In this document: positions 50,398 to 57,837 of the stretch, in pieces
Layout of the letters: each line of letters opens with the position of its first letter
How positions within the stretch are numbered: position 1 is the first letter of the stretch
NCBI RefSeq assembly: GCF_003944715.1
Contig: NZ_RWIT01000005.1
Span: forward strand, 248,001-312,000
DNA: 64,000 nt
Reading direction: 5' to 3'
Origin: Hymenobacter rigui
GTDB lineage: Bacteria > Bacteroidota > Bacteroidia > Cytophagales > Hymenobacteraceae
The notes under the pieces: model-generated
Database searches by the model: none
What the model saw: only the letters and a program-made list of their open reading frames with translations
What the model was told of the DNA's origin: nothing
Made by a program: the position numbers and the translations under genes

Positions 50398-51528
50398 ATG
50401 ACCTTCGACCTCGTAGCCAACGACCCGCACAGCAACGCCCGCGCCGGCGTGGTGCACACCGACCACGGCGCCATTGAAACGCCCATTTTTATGCCCGTGG
50501 GTACGGCTGGCACCGTGAAAGCCGTGCAGCAGCGCGACCTGAAAGACGACATCAATGCCCAGATCATCCTTGGCAACACCTACCACCTGTACCTGCGCCC
50601 CGGCCTGGAGGTGCTGCAGAAAGCCGGTGGCCTGCATAAGTTCAACGGCTGGGACCGGCCGATTCTGACTGACTCGGGCGGATACCAGGTGTACTCGCTG
50701 AGTGGCACGCGCAAAATCAAGGAAGAGGGCGTGAAGTTCCGCTCCCACATTGATGGCTCGCAGCACCTGTTCTCGCCCGAGGGTGTGATGGACATTCAGC
50801 GCACCATCGGGGCCGACATCATGATGGCTTTCGACGAGTGCACGCCCTGGCCCTGCGAGTACAGCTACGCCGCCCGCTCCCTCGACATGACGCACCGCTG
50901 GCTGAAGCGCTGCATTCAGCGCTTCGACAGCACCGAGGGCCACTACGGCTATAGCCAGACGCTGTTCCCGATTGTGCAGGGCTCCACGTTCAAGGATTTG
51001 CGGGTAAAGTCGGCGGAGTTTATTGCCGAGCAGGGCCGGGAGGGCAACGCCATTGGCGGCCTGAGCGTGGGCGAACCGGCGGAGATGATGTACGAAATGA
51101 CTGACCTGGTGTGCGGTATTCTGCCCAAGGATAAGCCCCGCTACCTGATGGGCGTGGGCACCCCGGCCAACATCCTTGAAAATATTGCGCTGGGCGTGGA
51201 TATGTTCGACTGCGTGATGCCGACCCGCAACGCCCGCAATGGCATGCTGTTCACGACCCAGGGCATCATGAACATTGCTAACAAGAAGTGGGCCGATGAC
51301 TTTGCGCCCATTGATGAGGAGCTGGGTGGCTACGTGAGCACCTTCTACTCGCGCAGCTACGTGCGCCACCTGTTCCACAGCAAGGAAATGCTGGGCCCGC
51401 AGATTGCTTCCATCCACAACCTCACCTTCTACCTGTGGCTGGTGAAGCAGGCCCGTCAGCAGATTCTGGCCGGCACCTTCCGCGAGTGGAAAGATAAAAT
51501 GGTGAAGCAAGTAATGACACGGTTGTAA
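50398..51528 (+). CDS. tgt: tRNA-guanine(34) transglycosylase
   Basis: This 376-residue enzyme swaps guanine 34 for preQ1 in GUN-anticodon tRNAs. The barrel motifs are intact: LTDSGGYQVYSL, MAFDECTPWP with the catalytic Asp region, GGLSVGEP with the bacterial preQ1-type Val, and MFDCVMPTRNARNG with the nucleophile Asp. In the C-terminal zinc region, however, the Cys residues of the E. coli CxCxxC motif are replaced (EELGGYVSTFYSRSY). Only the late His (SIHNLTFY) remains. It heads a plus-strand series with the LptF/G-type permease and the EamA transporter. Confidence 0.95.
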   Translation: MTFDLVANDPHSNARAGVVHTDHGAIETPIFMPVGTAGTVKAVQQRDLKDDINAQIILGNTYHLYLRPGLEVLQKAGGLHKFNGWDRPILTDSGGYQVYSLSGTRKIKEEGVKFRSHIDGSQHLFSPEGVMDIQRTIGADIMMAFDECTPWPCEYSYAARSLDMTHRWLKRCIQRFDSTEGHYGYSQTLFPIVQGSTFKDLRVKSAEFIAEQGREGNAIGGLSVGEPAEMMYEMTDLVCGILPKDKPRYLMGVGTPANILENIALGVDMFDCVMPTRNARNGMLFTTQGIMNIANKKWADDFAPIDEELGGYVSTFYSRSYVRHLFHSKEMLGPQIASIHNLTFYLWLVKQARQQILAGTFREWKDKMVKQVMTRL

Positions 51529-51530
51529 TG

Positions 51531-51618
51531 AGTTTCTCGTTGCTGGTTTCTAGTTACCGTTCAACAGGCCTGTAGCATGACAATCAACAACTAGAAACCA
51601 GCAACCAGAAACCAGTGA
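51531..51618. repeat. Heptamer-repeat palindrome in the tgt-permease spacer
   Basis: Perfect 17-bp arms (GTTGCTGGTTTCTAGTT at 51539-51555 and AACTAGAAACCAGCAAC at 51589-51605) lie within heptamer runs. The right side reads CTAGAAA, CCAGCAA, CCAGAAA, CCAGTGA (51591-51618). The palindrome runs from the tgt stop to 6 bases before the next ATG. Confidence 0.88.
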
Positions 51619-51624
51619 CTTTTG

Positions 51625-52701
51625 ATGAAGCTCCTCGATAAATACATTCTCAAGAAGTTTCTCACCGCGTTTTTCTTCACGGTGGTGTTGCTCGTGTCGG
51701 TTATCTGCGTGATTGACTTCACGGAGAAGAACGACGACTTTCTGCAGCACAACCTGGGGGCGTGGCAGATTTTGTCGGAGTACTACGTGAACCTGTTTCC
51801 GTACTTCGCCAACCTGCTCTCCCCCATCACCGTGTTCATTGCGGTAGTGTTCGTAACGGCTCAGCTGGCGGCGCGCACCGAGGTAGTGGCTATTCTGGCT
51901 TCAGGCATCAGCTTTAAGCGGTTTTTGCTGCCCTACATCATGGGCAGTGCGATTCTGGGCGTGCTGACGATGGCCATGACGGGCTGGCTGATTCCGATTG
52001 CCAACAAAACCCGGGTGCAGTTTGAGAAGGCCTACATCAAGAACCCCTACCGGTTCAGTGGCCGCAACGTGCACATCAAAATCGGGCCCCAGAGCTACGC
52101 CTTCATGGAGAGCTACGACAACGTGAACAACGTGGGTTACAAGTTTGCGCTGGAAACCATTGACGGGCAGCTGCTAAAGCGTCGCATGACGGCCGAGGCC
52201 ATTACCTGGGACTCCACCAAGCGGGCCTGGCACCTCACGCCCCAGCTCATCCGCACGTTCCGGGGCGAGAAGGAAACGCTCAAAACCATGCCCGCCCGCG
52301 ACACGGTGCTCAACCTCTACCCCAAGGATTTCGCCAGCACTTACCGCCTGGCTGAAACCCTCACGCTGCCCGAGCTCAACAACTTCATCAACCAGAAAAT
52401 AGCCCGCGGCTCCGACGATACGCAGGTGTACCTGAGCGAGAAGTATGAGCGGTTTGCCTACCCCTACGCCATGTTCATTCTCACCGTCATCGGGGTGATT
52501 ATGAGTGCCCGCAAGAGTAGGGCCGGCGTGGGCGGGCAGATTGCGTTGGGCTTCGTGCTGGCCTTCGTGTTCATCATTTTCGTGATTCTGAGCCGCAACC
52601 TGGCCGCCGTGGGCACTCTTTCGCCCCTGCTGGCCGCCTGGATTCCCAGCATCATCTTTACCCTCATCGGGGCCGTGCTCTACCGCGTGGTGCCGCAGTA
52701 G
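51625..52701 (+). CDS. LptF/LptG-family (YjgP/YjgQ) permease
   Basis: This 358-residue membrane protein has six helices and a large periplasmic domain. It begins LLDKYILKKFLTAFFFTVVL and ends with helices around FAYPYAMFILTVIGVIMSA, IALGFVLAFVFIIFVILS and PSIIFTLIGAVLYRVV. LptF/LptG form the membrane part of the lipopolysaccharide export ABC transporter. Bacteroidota usually have two separate paralogues, and I cannot say which this is. I chose the ATG at 51625 over the TTG one codon earlier. Confidence 0.93.
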   Translation: MKLLDKYILKKFLTAFFFTVVLLVSVICVIDFTEKNDDFLQHNLGAWQILSEYYVNLFPYFANLLSPITVFIAVVFVTAQLAARTEVVAILASGISFKRFLLPYIMGSAILGVLTMAMTGWLIPIANKTRVQFEKAYIKNPYRFSGRNVHIKIGPQSYAFMESYDNVNNVGYKFALETIDGQLLKRRMTAEAITWDSTKRAWHLTPQLIRTFRGEKETLKTMPARDTVLNLYPKDFASTYRLAETLTLPELNNFINQKIARGSDDTQVYLSEKYERFAYPYAMFILTVIGVIMSARKSRAGVGGQIALGFVLAFVFIIFVILSRNLAAVGTLSPLLAAWIPSIIFTLIGAVLYRVVPQ

Positions 52702-52803
52702 TGAAGTTGCGAAATGGTGAAGTTGTGAACTACCCTGCCGGCCAAGCCGGCTCATAGTCCGCTACCTCGCCATTTCACAACTTCACCATTTCACAACTTC
52801 ACC
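52702..52803. repeat. Octamer-repeat palindrome in the permease-EamA spacer
   Basis: The left arm starts right after the permease stop: TGAAGTTG, CGAAATGG, TGAAGTTG, TGAACTAC (52702-52733). The right arm (about 52768-52803) includes CACAACTT, CACCATTT, CACAACTT, CACC and ends 2 bases before the EamA ATG. A GCCGGCC/GGCCGGC-type hairpin sits in the middle. Confidence 0.88.
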
Positions 52804-52805
52804 GC

Positions 52806-53741
52806 ATGCTCAAAGACTACCTGCGTTTACATTTCATTGTGCTGCTGTGGGGCTTCACGGCCATTCTGGGCAAGCTGATATCGGTGCCGCCGGTGGAGCT
52901 GGTGTTCTGGCGCACGTTGCTGGCCGCTACCGGGCTGGGCGTGCTGCTGGCCGTGCGGCGGCAGCCATGGCGCGTGGCGACCGGTGAAGCGGCTAAGCTG
53001 CTGGGCGTGGGCGTGCTGGTGGCCGCGCACTGGATTACCTTTTTCCTGGCTGCCCGGCTGTCGTCGGTGAGTGTGTGCCTGGCGGGGCTGGCGACGCTGG
53101 CGCTGTGGACGTCCCTGCTGGAGCCGCTGGTGCTGTGGCGGCGGGTGCGCTTTTACGAGGTAGGCTTGGGCTTGCTGACGATGGTGGGGCTGTACCTGGT
53201 GTCGCAGGCGGAGCTGGACCAGCTGGCCGGGCTGCTGGTGGCTATTGTATCGGCGGGGCTGTCGGCGCTGTTCAGCGTGTTCAACTCCAAGCTGGTGAAG
53301 CGCCACACGCCATTTCAGGTAACCCTGTACGAAATGGCCGGGGCCTGCCTGAGCATTGTGCTGTTTATGCCCGTGTATAGCCACTACTTTACCGATGGCC
53401 GGGGCCTGCAGCTGGCCCTGAGCGGCTTCGACTGGCTGTGGCTGCTGCTGCTGGCCGGCGTGTGCACGGTGTACGCCTTCAGCACCTCCGTGGAGCTGAT
53501 GAAGCGCATTTCGGCCTTCGTGGTGAACCTGACCATCAATCTGGAGCCGGTGTACGGCATTGTGCTAGCCGTACTCATGTACACACTGCATATCCCCGGC
53601 TTTGGGCAGGAAAAACTCTCCACCGGCTTCTACCTGGGCACAGTAGTTATCCTGCTGAGCGTACTGATCCATCCGGTGCTGGACCAGTGGAACCAGCGCC
53701 GCCAGCGCAAAGCGGAGGCCGCCGATGTGCTGGTAGGCTAA
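52806..53741 (+). CDS. EamA/DMT-family transporter
   Basis: This 311-residue inner-membrane protein has ten predicted helices in two EamA repeats (HFIVLLWGFTAILGKLISVP at the start; the second repeat begins near AGLLVAIVSAGLSALFSVF). Drug/metabolite transporters of this type export metabolites or amino acids; the substrate is unknown. The N-terminal WGxxxxxGK text is the usual family start. Its 5' leader consists almost entirely of octamer repeats. Confidence 0.9.
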   Translation: MLKDYLRLHFIVLLWGFTAILGKLISVPPVELVFWRTLLAATGLGVLLAVRRQPWRVATGEAAKLLGVGVLVAAHWITFFLAARLSSVSVCLAGLATLALWTSLLEPLVLWRRVRFYEVGLGLLTMVGLYLVSQAELDQLAGLLVAIVSAGLSALFSVFNSKLVKRHTPFQVTLYEMAGACLSIVLFMPVYSHYFTDGRGLQLALSGFDWLWLLLLAGVCTVYAFSTSVELMKRISAFVVNLTINLEPVYGIVLAVLMYTLHIPGFGQEKLSTGFYLGTVVILLSVLIHPVLDQWNQRRQRKAEAADVLVG

Positions 53742-53927
53742 TGGTGAGAGCATGTTTGGGAATTTAGAAAGAACGTCATGCTGCGCTTGCCGAAGCATCT
53801 CTACCGCTTTATCTAACTGCCATTGTCACGGAGCAGTAGAGATGCTTCGGCAAGCGCAGCATGACCGAAACGACGTTTCCATACATTCCCAAACTCACTA
53901 TCTCACCAGTTCACCATCTCACCACTA
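53742..53927. repeat. Octamer-repeat palindrome enclosing REP-like element D
   Basis: The outer left arm (TGGTGAGAG...TTTGGGAAT, about 53742-53764) begins at the EamA stop. The outer right arm (ATTCCCAAACTC, then TCACTATC, TCACCAGT, TCACCATC, TCACCACT at 53895-53926) ends on the ispE stop codon. Between them lies the perfect palindrome D, so the two-layer structure is the same as at 11365. Confidence 0.8.
53775..53865. repeat. REP-like palindrome D (GTCATGCTGCGC type)
   Basis: Perfect 29-bp arms (53775-53803 and 53837-53865) start GTCATGCTGCGCTTGCCGAA, around a 33-nt loop. Its sequence differs from palindromes A-C but has the same GTCAT terminus and layout. Confidence 0.88.
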
Positions 53928-54746
53928 CAACCGCCCATCCCACACCTGATACTCCGACGGCAATGGCAGTTGCGGCGGTAGTTCTTGGCCCGGGAACAGC
54001 CCAAATACCGCCGAACCTGAGCCGGACAGGCTGGCGTAAGTCGCGCCGGCCGCGTAGAGCTGCGCTTTGATTTCGCCGAGGATGGGATAATGGGGCGTGA
54101 GGGCATCTTCGAAGTCATTGCTGATGGTGTCGCGCCAGGTTTCCAGGGGCTGGCTGATGGCCGTGCGCAACTCGTGGCGGGGCGTGTGGGGCTGCACGCG
54201 ACTGTAGGCCTCGGCCGTGCTGATGTGCAGGCCGGGGTAGATAACCTTGCAGGCCACCCCGGTCAGGTCTAGACTAATATCCTCAAATACGTCGCCCCGC
54301 TCATAGGCGAAAACCGGCTTATTCCGGATGAAAAAGGCACAATCGGAGCCCAGGCGGCGGGCGTAGCTTTCCAGCGCATCGGCCGGCAGATTCAGCGTAA
54401 ACAGGTCGTTGAGGGCGCGTAGGGCAAACGCGGCGTCGCCGGAGCCGCCGCCCAGCCCCGCCCCGATGGGCACCACTTTGTGCAGGTGCAGCTGCACGGG
54501 CGGCAGGTTGAAATCGGCCTTCAGCAGCTCGTAGGCCCGCAGGCACAGGTTGGTTGTCGGCTCGCCGGGAATGGGAATGCCGGTGAGGGCCAGCGCGGTT
54601 TCAGCCCCGGCCACCACAGGCAGCACCTCCAGCGCATCCGTCCACGGCAGCGGCACAAACACCGATTCGAGGTTGCGGAAACCGTCGGGCCGCTGGCTGG
54701 TGATGTACAGGCCCAGATTGAGCTTGGCGTTCGGAAAAACGAGCAT
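53925..54746 (-). CDS. ispE: 4-diphosphocytidyl-2-C-methyl-D-erythritol kinase
   Basis: This 273-residue GHMP kinase phosphorylates CDP-methylerythritol in the MEP pathway to isoprenoid precursors. Motifs are FPNAKLNLGLYI at the N-terminus, the ATP-binding PIGAGLGGGSGDAAFAL and the late SLSGSGSAVFGLF. ATG 54746 gives the standard N-terminus; 13 extra codons upstream lie in repeat DNA. Its stop codon lies in an octamer repeat. Confidence 0.96.
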   Translation of the reverse strand: MLVFPNAKLNLGLYITSQRPDGFRNLESVFVPLPWTDALEVLPVVAGAETALALTGIPIPGEPTTNLCLRAYELLKADFNLPPVQLHLHKVVPIGAGLGGGSGDAAFALRALNDLFTLNLPADALESYARRLGSDCAFFIRNKPVFAYERGDVFEDISLDLTGVACKVIYPGLHISTAEAYSRVQPHTPRHELRTAISQPLETWRDTISNDFEDALTPHYPILGEIKAQLYAAGATYASLSGSGSAVFGLFPGQELPPQLPLPSEYQVWDGRL

Positions 54747-54759
54747 AGGAATTGGAATC

Positions 54760-54881
54760 TTCAGGCTGCAAGCTACACGCTGCAAGCGGCATGTCGTTTC
54801 GTCGGCGAGTCAGATTTCTGCTGAAGCAGTTTCGCGCGGAACAAGGGCTTGTACTGCTTAGCGCGTAGCTTGCAGCCTGAA
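54760..54881. repeat. Heptamer-repeat palindrome between ispE and the sugar transferase
   Basis: Perfect 17-bp arms (TTCAGGCTGCAAGCTAC at 54760-54776 and GTAGCTTGCAGCCTGAA at 54865-54881) are present. The left side continues as heptamers CTGCAAG, CTACACG, CTGCAAG. It lies in a divergent leader rather than at gene ends, 13-14 bases from both start codons. Confidence 0.82.
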
Positions 54882-54898
54882 TAGCCCAGCTCCATCTG

Positions 54899-55555
54899 AT
54901 GCCTACCGCCGCTACTACTTCCTGGTATGCCCGCTCCGGCAAGCGCCTGCTGGATGCGCTGGTGGCCGCACCCGCGTTGCTGCTGGTACTGCCGGTGGTT
55001 GCCGTGCTGGCTCCCTTGCTGGCCTGGCAGAACGGCGGCCAGTGGCTGTTCCGGCAGCCGCGCCCGGGTCGGCACGGGCGGCTGTTCACGTTCTACAAGC
55101 TCCAGACGATGACCGACCAGCGCGACGCTCAGGGCCAGCTGTTGCCCGATGCCGACCGCCTCACCCACCTAGGCCGCTGGGTGCGCGCTACCTCCCTGGA
55201 TGAGCTGCCTCAACTCTGGAACGTCCTGCGCGGCGACATCAGCCTGGTGGGCCCTCGGCCGTTGCTGGCGCAGTACCTGCCGCTGTATTCGCCGGAGCAG
55301 GCCCGCCGCCACGAGGTGCGCCCCGGCATTACGGGCTGGGCCCAGATCAACGGGCGCAACGCCATCAGCTGGGAGCAGAAATTTGCCCTTGACGTATGGT
55401 ACGTCGATAACCTGTCGTTCGGGCTGGATATGCGCATTTTGCTGCGCACGGTAGGCCGCGTGCTGGGCGCGCACGATATTGCTGCCCCCGGCCAGGCCAC
55501 GATGGAAGCGTTCCGGGGGTCGGCGGCTTCCCGCTCTCCTGAAACACCCTCCTAA
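54899..55555 (+). CDS. Undecaprenyl-phosphate sugar phosphotransferase (PglC-like)
   Basis: This 218-residue protein has one N-terminal re-entrant or membrane helix (LLDALVAAPALLLVLPVVAV) and the bacterial sugar transferase domain: FTFYKLQTM, TSLDELPQLWNVLRGDISLVG, RPLLAQYLPLYSPEQARRHE and PGITGWAQINGRN. It moves a sugar phosphate from a UDP-sugar to undecaprenyl phosphate as the first step of a glycan. It is followed by acetyltransferase and aminotransferase genes, the set that makes diacetylbacillosamine-like sugars, so UDP-diNAcBac is a likely donor. Confidence 0.93.
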   Translation: MPTAATTSWYARSGKRLLDALVAAPALLLVLPVVAVLAPLLAWQNGGQWLFRQPRPGRHGRLFTFYKLQTMTDQRDAQGQLLPDADRLTHLGRWVRATSLDELPQLWNVLRGDISLVGPRPLLAQYLPLYSPEQARRHEVRPGITGWAQINGRNAISWEQKFALDVWYVDNLSFGLDMRILLRTVGRVLGAHDIAAPGQATMEAFRGSAASRSPETPS

Positions 55556-55565
55556 GCCTCTTCCT

Positions 55566-56231
55566 ATGCTGCCAGTTTCTGATTCCGCTTCTTCGCTTCG
55601 TCCGCTGGCCATTGTGGGGGCTGGCGGGTTAGGCCGGGAAGTATTGCTGCTGATCCGGCAGCTCAACGAGCAACGGCCTACCTGGGAAATTACCGGATTT
55701 TACGACGACAGGGTTCCGGTTCAGCCCAGCATCCACGGCCTACCGTACCGGGGCACCGTGGCCGACCTGAACCTCACCCCCGAGCCCTTGCACGTAGTTA
55801 TTGCCGTGGGCAGCAGCCGCAGCCGACAAGCCATTGCGGGCCGACTCTCCTCTCCGCAGCTGCAGTTTGCCACCTTGGTGCACCCCGGCGTGGCGCTGGC
55901 TCCATACCAGCACGTTACCATCGGGGCCGGCTCCATCATCTGCCAGGGCTGCATCCTGACCTGTGATATTACGCTGGGCCAACATGTGCTGCTGAATCTA
56001 GGCTGCACCATCGGGCACGATGCTGTGCTGGAAGATTTCTGCTCTCTGATGCCGCACGCTAACATTGGCGGCGAGGCGCATCTGGAAGCGGGCGTGTACC
56101 TGGGCACCAACGCTACGGTCATCAACCAGGTGCGGGTGGGAGCCGGTACCACCGTAGGGGCCGGAGCCGTGGTGGTGCGGGATTTGCCCGGTGGCTGCAC
56201 GGCCGTGGGCGTTCCGGCGCGGGCTATGTAA
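55566..56231 (+). CDS. PglD/NeuD-type sugar acetyltransferase
   Basis: This 221-residue acyltransferase has an N-terminal PglD-type nucleotide-sugar-binding fold (LAIVGAGGLGREVLLLI, DDRVPVQP) and a C-terminal left-handed beta-helix of hexapeptide repeats. The catalytic His lies in NLGCTIGHDAVL, and the end motif is VGVPARAM. In PglD this enzyme acetylates the 4-amino sugar made by PglE. The ATG at 55566 follows the transferase stop by 10 bases; the frame extends into the preceding gene but is not coding there. Confidence 0.92.
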   Translation: MLPVSDSASSLRPLAIVGAGGLGREVLLLIRQLNEQRPTWEITGFYDDRVPVQPSIHGLPYRGTVADLNLTPEPLHVVIAVGSSRSRQAIAGRLSSPQLQFATLVHPGVALAPYQHVTIGAGSIICQGCILTCDITLGQHVLLNLGCTIGHDAVLEDFCSLMPHANIGGEAHLEAGVYLGTNATVINQVRVGAGTTVGAGAVVVRDLPGGCTAVGVPARAM

Positions 56232-56332
56232 ACCATCATTACGCACTGATTTTAGACCAATTTCTGCCAAGACTACCCGCAAATTCCTCATCTTGCCGGT
56301 AGCCCTCTTACCTCTCCTATTCCCTTTTGCCA

Positions 56333-57478
56333 ATGCGCAGTCAGGATTACGACCGGTTGTATCTGTCTCCTCCCCACCTCGGCCGGCACGAGCTTAACTA
56401 CCTGCACAAGGCCATTGAAGATAACTGGGTGGCTCCGGTAGGTCCTAACCTCGATGGGTTTGAGCGGGACATCTGCGAGTTTACCGGCGCGGGGCACTGC
56501 GTGGCGTTGTCCTCTGGCACGGCGGCTATTCACCTGGGGCTGCGGCTGCTGGGCGTAGGCCCCGGGGATGAGGTGCTGTGCCCGTCTTTCACTTTCGTGG
56601 CTACCGCCAACCCCATTCTGTACCTCGGAGCCCGGCCGATTTTCGTGGATAGCGAGGCCGAAACCTGGAACATCTGCCCAGAGCGGCTGCGGGAGGCGCT
56701 GGAAGATATGCAGCGGCAAAACCGGCGGCCCAAAGCCCTTATTCTGGTGCACCTGTATGGCATGCCCTGCCGCCTGCGTGAAGTGCTGGCCGTAGCACAA
56801 GAGTTTGGCGTACCAGTGCTGGAAGATGCCGCCGAAGCTCTGGGCAGCCGTTACGAAGGCCAGCCGCTGAGCACCTTTGGTGAGGTGGGCGTTTTCTCCT
56901 TCAACGGCAATAAAATACTCACCACCAGCGGCGGCGGGGCCCTGGTAACCAACCGCCCGGACTGGGCTGAGAAAGTCCGTTTCTGGGCTACCCAGGCCCG
57001 CGACCCGGCCCCACACTACCAACACTCCGAGCTGGGCTACAACTACCGGCTGAGCAACCTGCTGGCTGGCATCGGGCGGGGCCAGATGGAGCTGTTGGCA
57101 GATCGGGTAAAAAAGCGGCGGGAAATTTATGCCTGGTACCAAGAACACCTGCGCGCTGTGCCGGGCCTTACGCTCGGGCCTCAGGAACCGACCCACGGGC
57201 AATCCAACCGCTGGCTGAGCTGCGTGCTCCTCAACCCTACCGAAATGGCCGTTACGCCCGAGCAGCTGCGCCTGCACCTAGAAACACACAACATCGAAAG
57301 CCGGCCCCTCTGGAAGCCCTTGCACCTGCAGCCGCTATTTGCCGAAGCACCAATGTACGGGGGCAGCGTTTGTACCAATTTATTTGTCCACGGCTTGTGC
57401 TTACCCTCAGGATCCTCAATGCAGGAATCGGACCTGCACCGCGTAGCCGATGCCTTACGCGGCATCTTACTGACCTGA
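56333..57478 (+). CDS. DegT/DnrJ-family sugar aminotransferase (PglE-like)
   Basis: This 381-residue PLP enzyme starts at ATG 56333 (MRSQDYDRLYLSPP), and a TTG two codons upstream is less likely. The motifs are SSGTAAIHLGLRLLGVGPGD, SFTFVATANPI, LEDAAEALGS and the PLP Lys in FSFNGNKILTTSGGG. It aminates a 4-keto sugar nucleotide, as PglE does to form UDP-4-amino sugar. The dehydratase that makes the keto sugar (PglF-type) is not in this window. Confidence 0.93.
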   Translation: MRSQDYDRLYLSPPHLGRHELNYLHKAIEDNWVAPVGPNLDGFERDICEFTGAGHCVALSSGTAAIHLGLRLLGVGPGDEVLCPSFTFVATANPILYLGARPIFVDSEAETWNICPERLREALEDMQRQNRRPKALILVHLYGMPCRLREVLAVAQEFGVPVLEDAAEALGSRYEGQPLSTFGEVGVFSFNGNKILTTSGGGALVTNRPDWAEKVRFWATQARDPAPHYQHSELGYNYRLSNLLAGIGRGQMELLADRVKKRREIYAWYQEHLRAVPGLTLGPQEPTHGQSNRWLSCVLLNPTEMAVTPEQLRLHLETHNIESRPLWKPLHLQPLFAEAPMYGGSVCTNLFVHGLCLPSGSSMQESDLHRVADALRGILLT

Positions 57479-57837
57479 ATTTAGCACAACACCTAGCTGA
57501 GTAGTACATAAAGTTTCAAGAGTAGTTCTTGAAGTACATTCTGTTTCTGGGCGAGTACATGGGGCATGTAGCTGGTATATAATTTCGCGTTGAGTACGGT
57601 CGGCTTGCCTTTCCCATGATGCCGCTTACGCATCGCATGTTCACCCACTCTACAACGGGTATCGGCTGGTTAGCCAACATTGCGGCATGCTACATAGGCC
57701 AGGAAGTGGTAATTGCGTGGTTCGGCAGGGGGTACAGATGACCAAGAAAGGCCCCGCCTGTTGCAGCAGGCGGGGCCCATAACAAGGCTCACATGCGGAA
57801 TTTGTGGTTGGCCTAGTTATGTATAGAGTTTTGCGCC
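57479..57837. other. Intergenic region with AGTACAT repeats and a small frame
   Basis: AGTACAT occurs at 57503, 57533 and 57554, with the palindrome TTCAAGA-5-TCTTGAA at 57515-57533. A 41-codon frame (57616-57741) starts with ATG but has no recognisable feature. A terminator lies near the end. Confidence 0.4.
57750..57777. terminator. Bidirectional terminator
   Basis: A GGCCCCGCCTG-6-CAGGCGGGGCC hairpin lies between the convergent aminotransferase and DUF6268 genes. It has no strong T-run on either side. Confidence 0.7.

Noticed and set aside
57616..57741. 41-codon plus-strand frame with ATG, partly hydrophobic
   Set aside because: Too short and featureless to call; it may be chance in a spacer between convergent genes.
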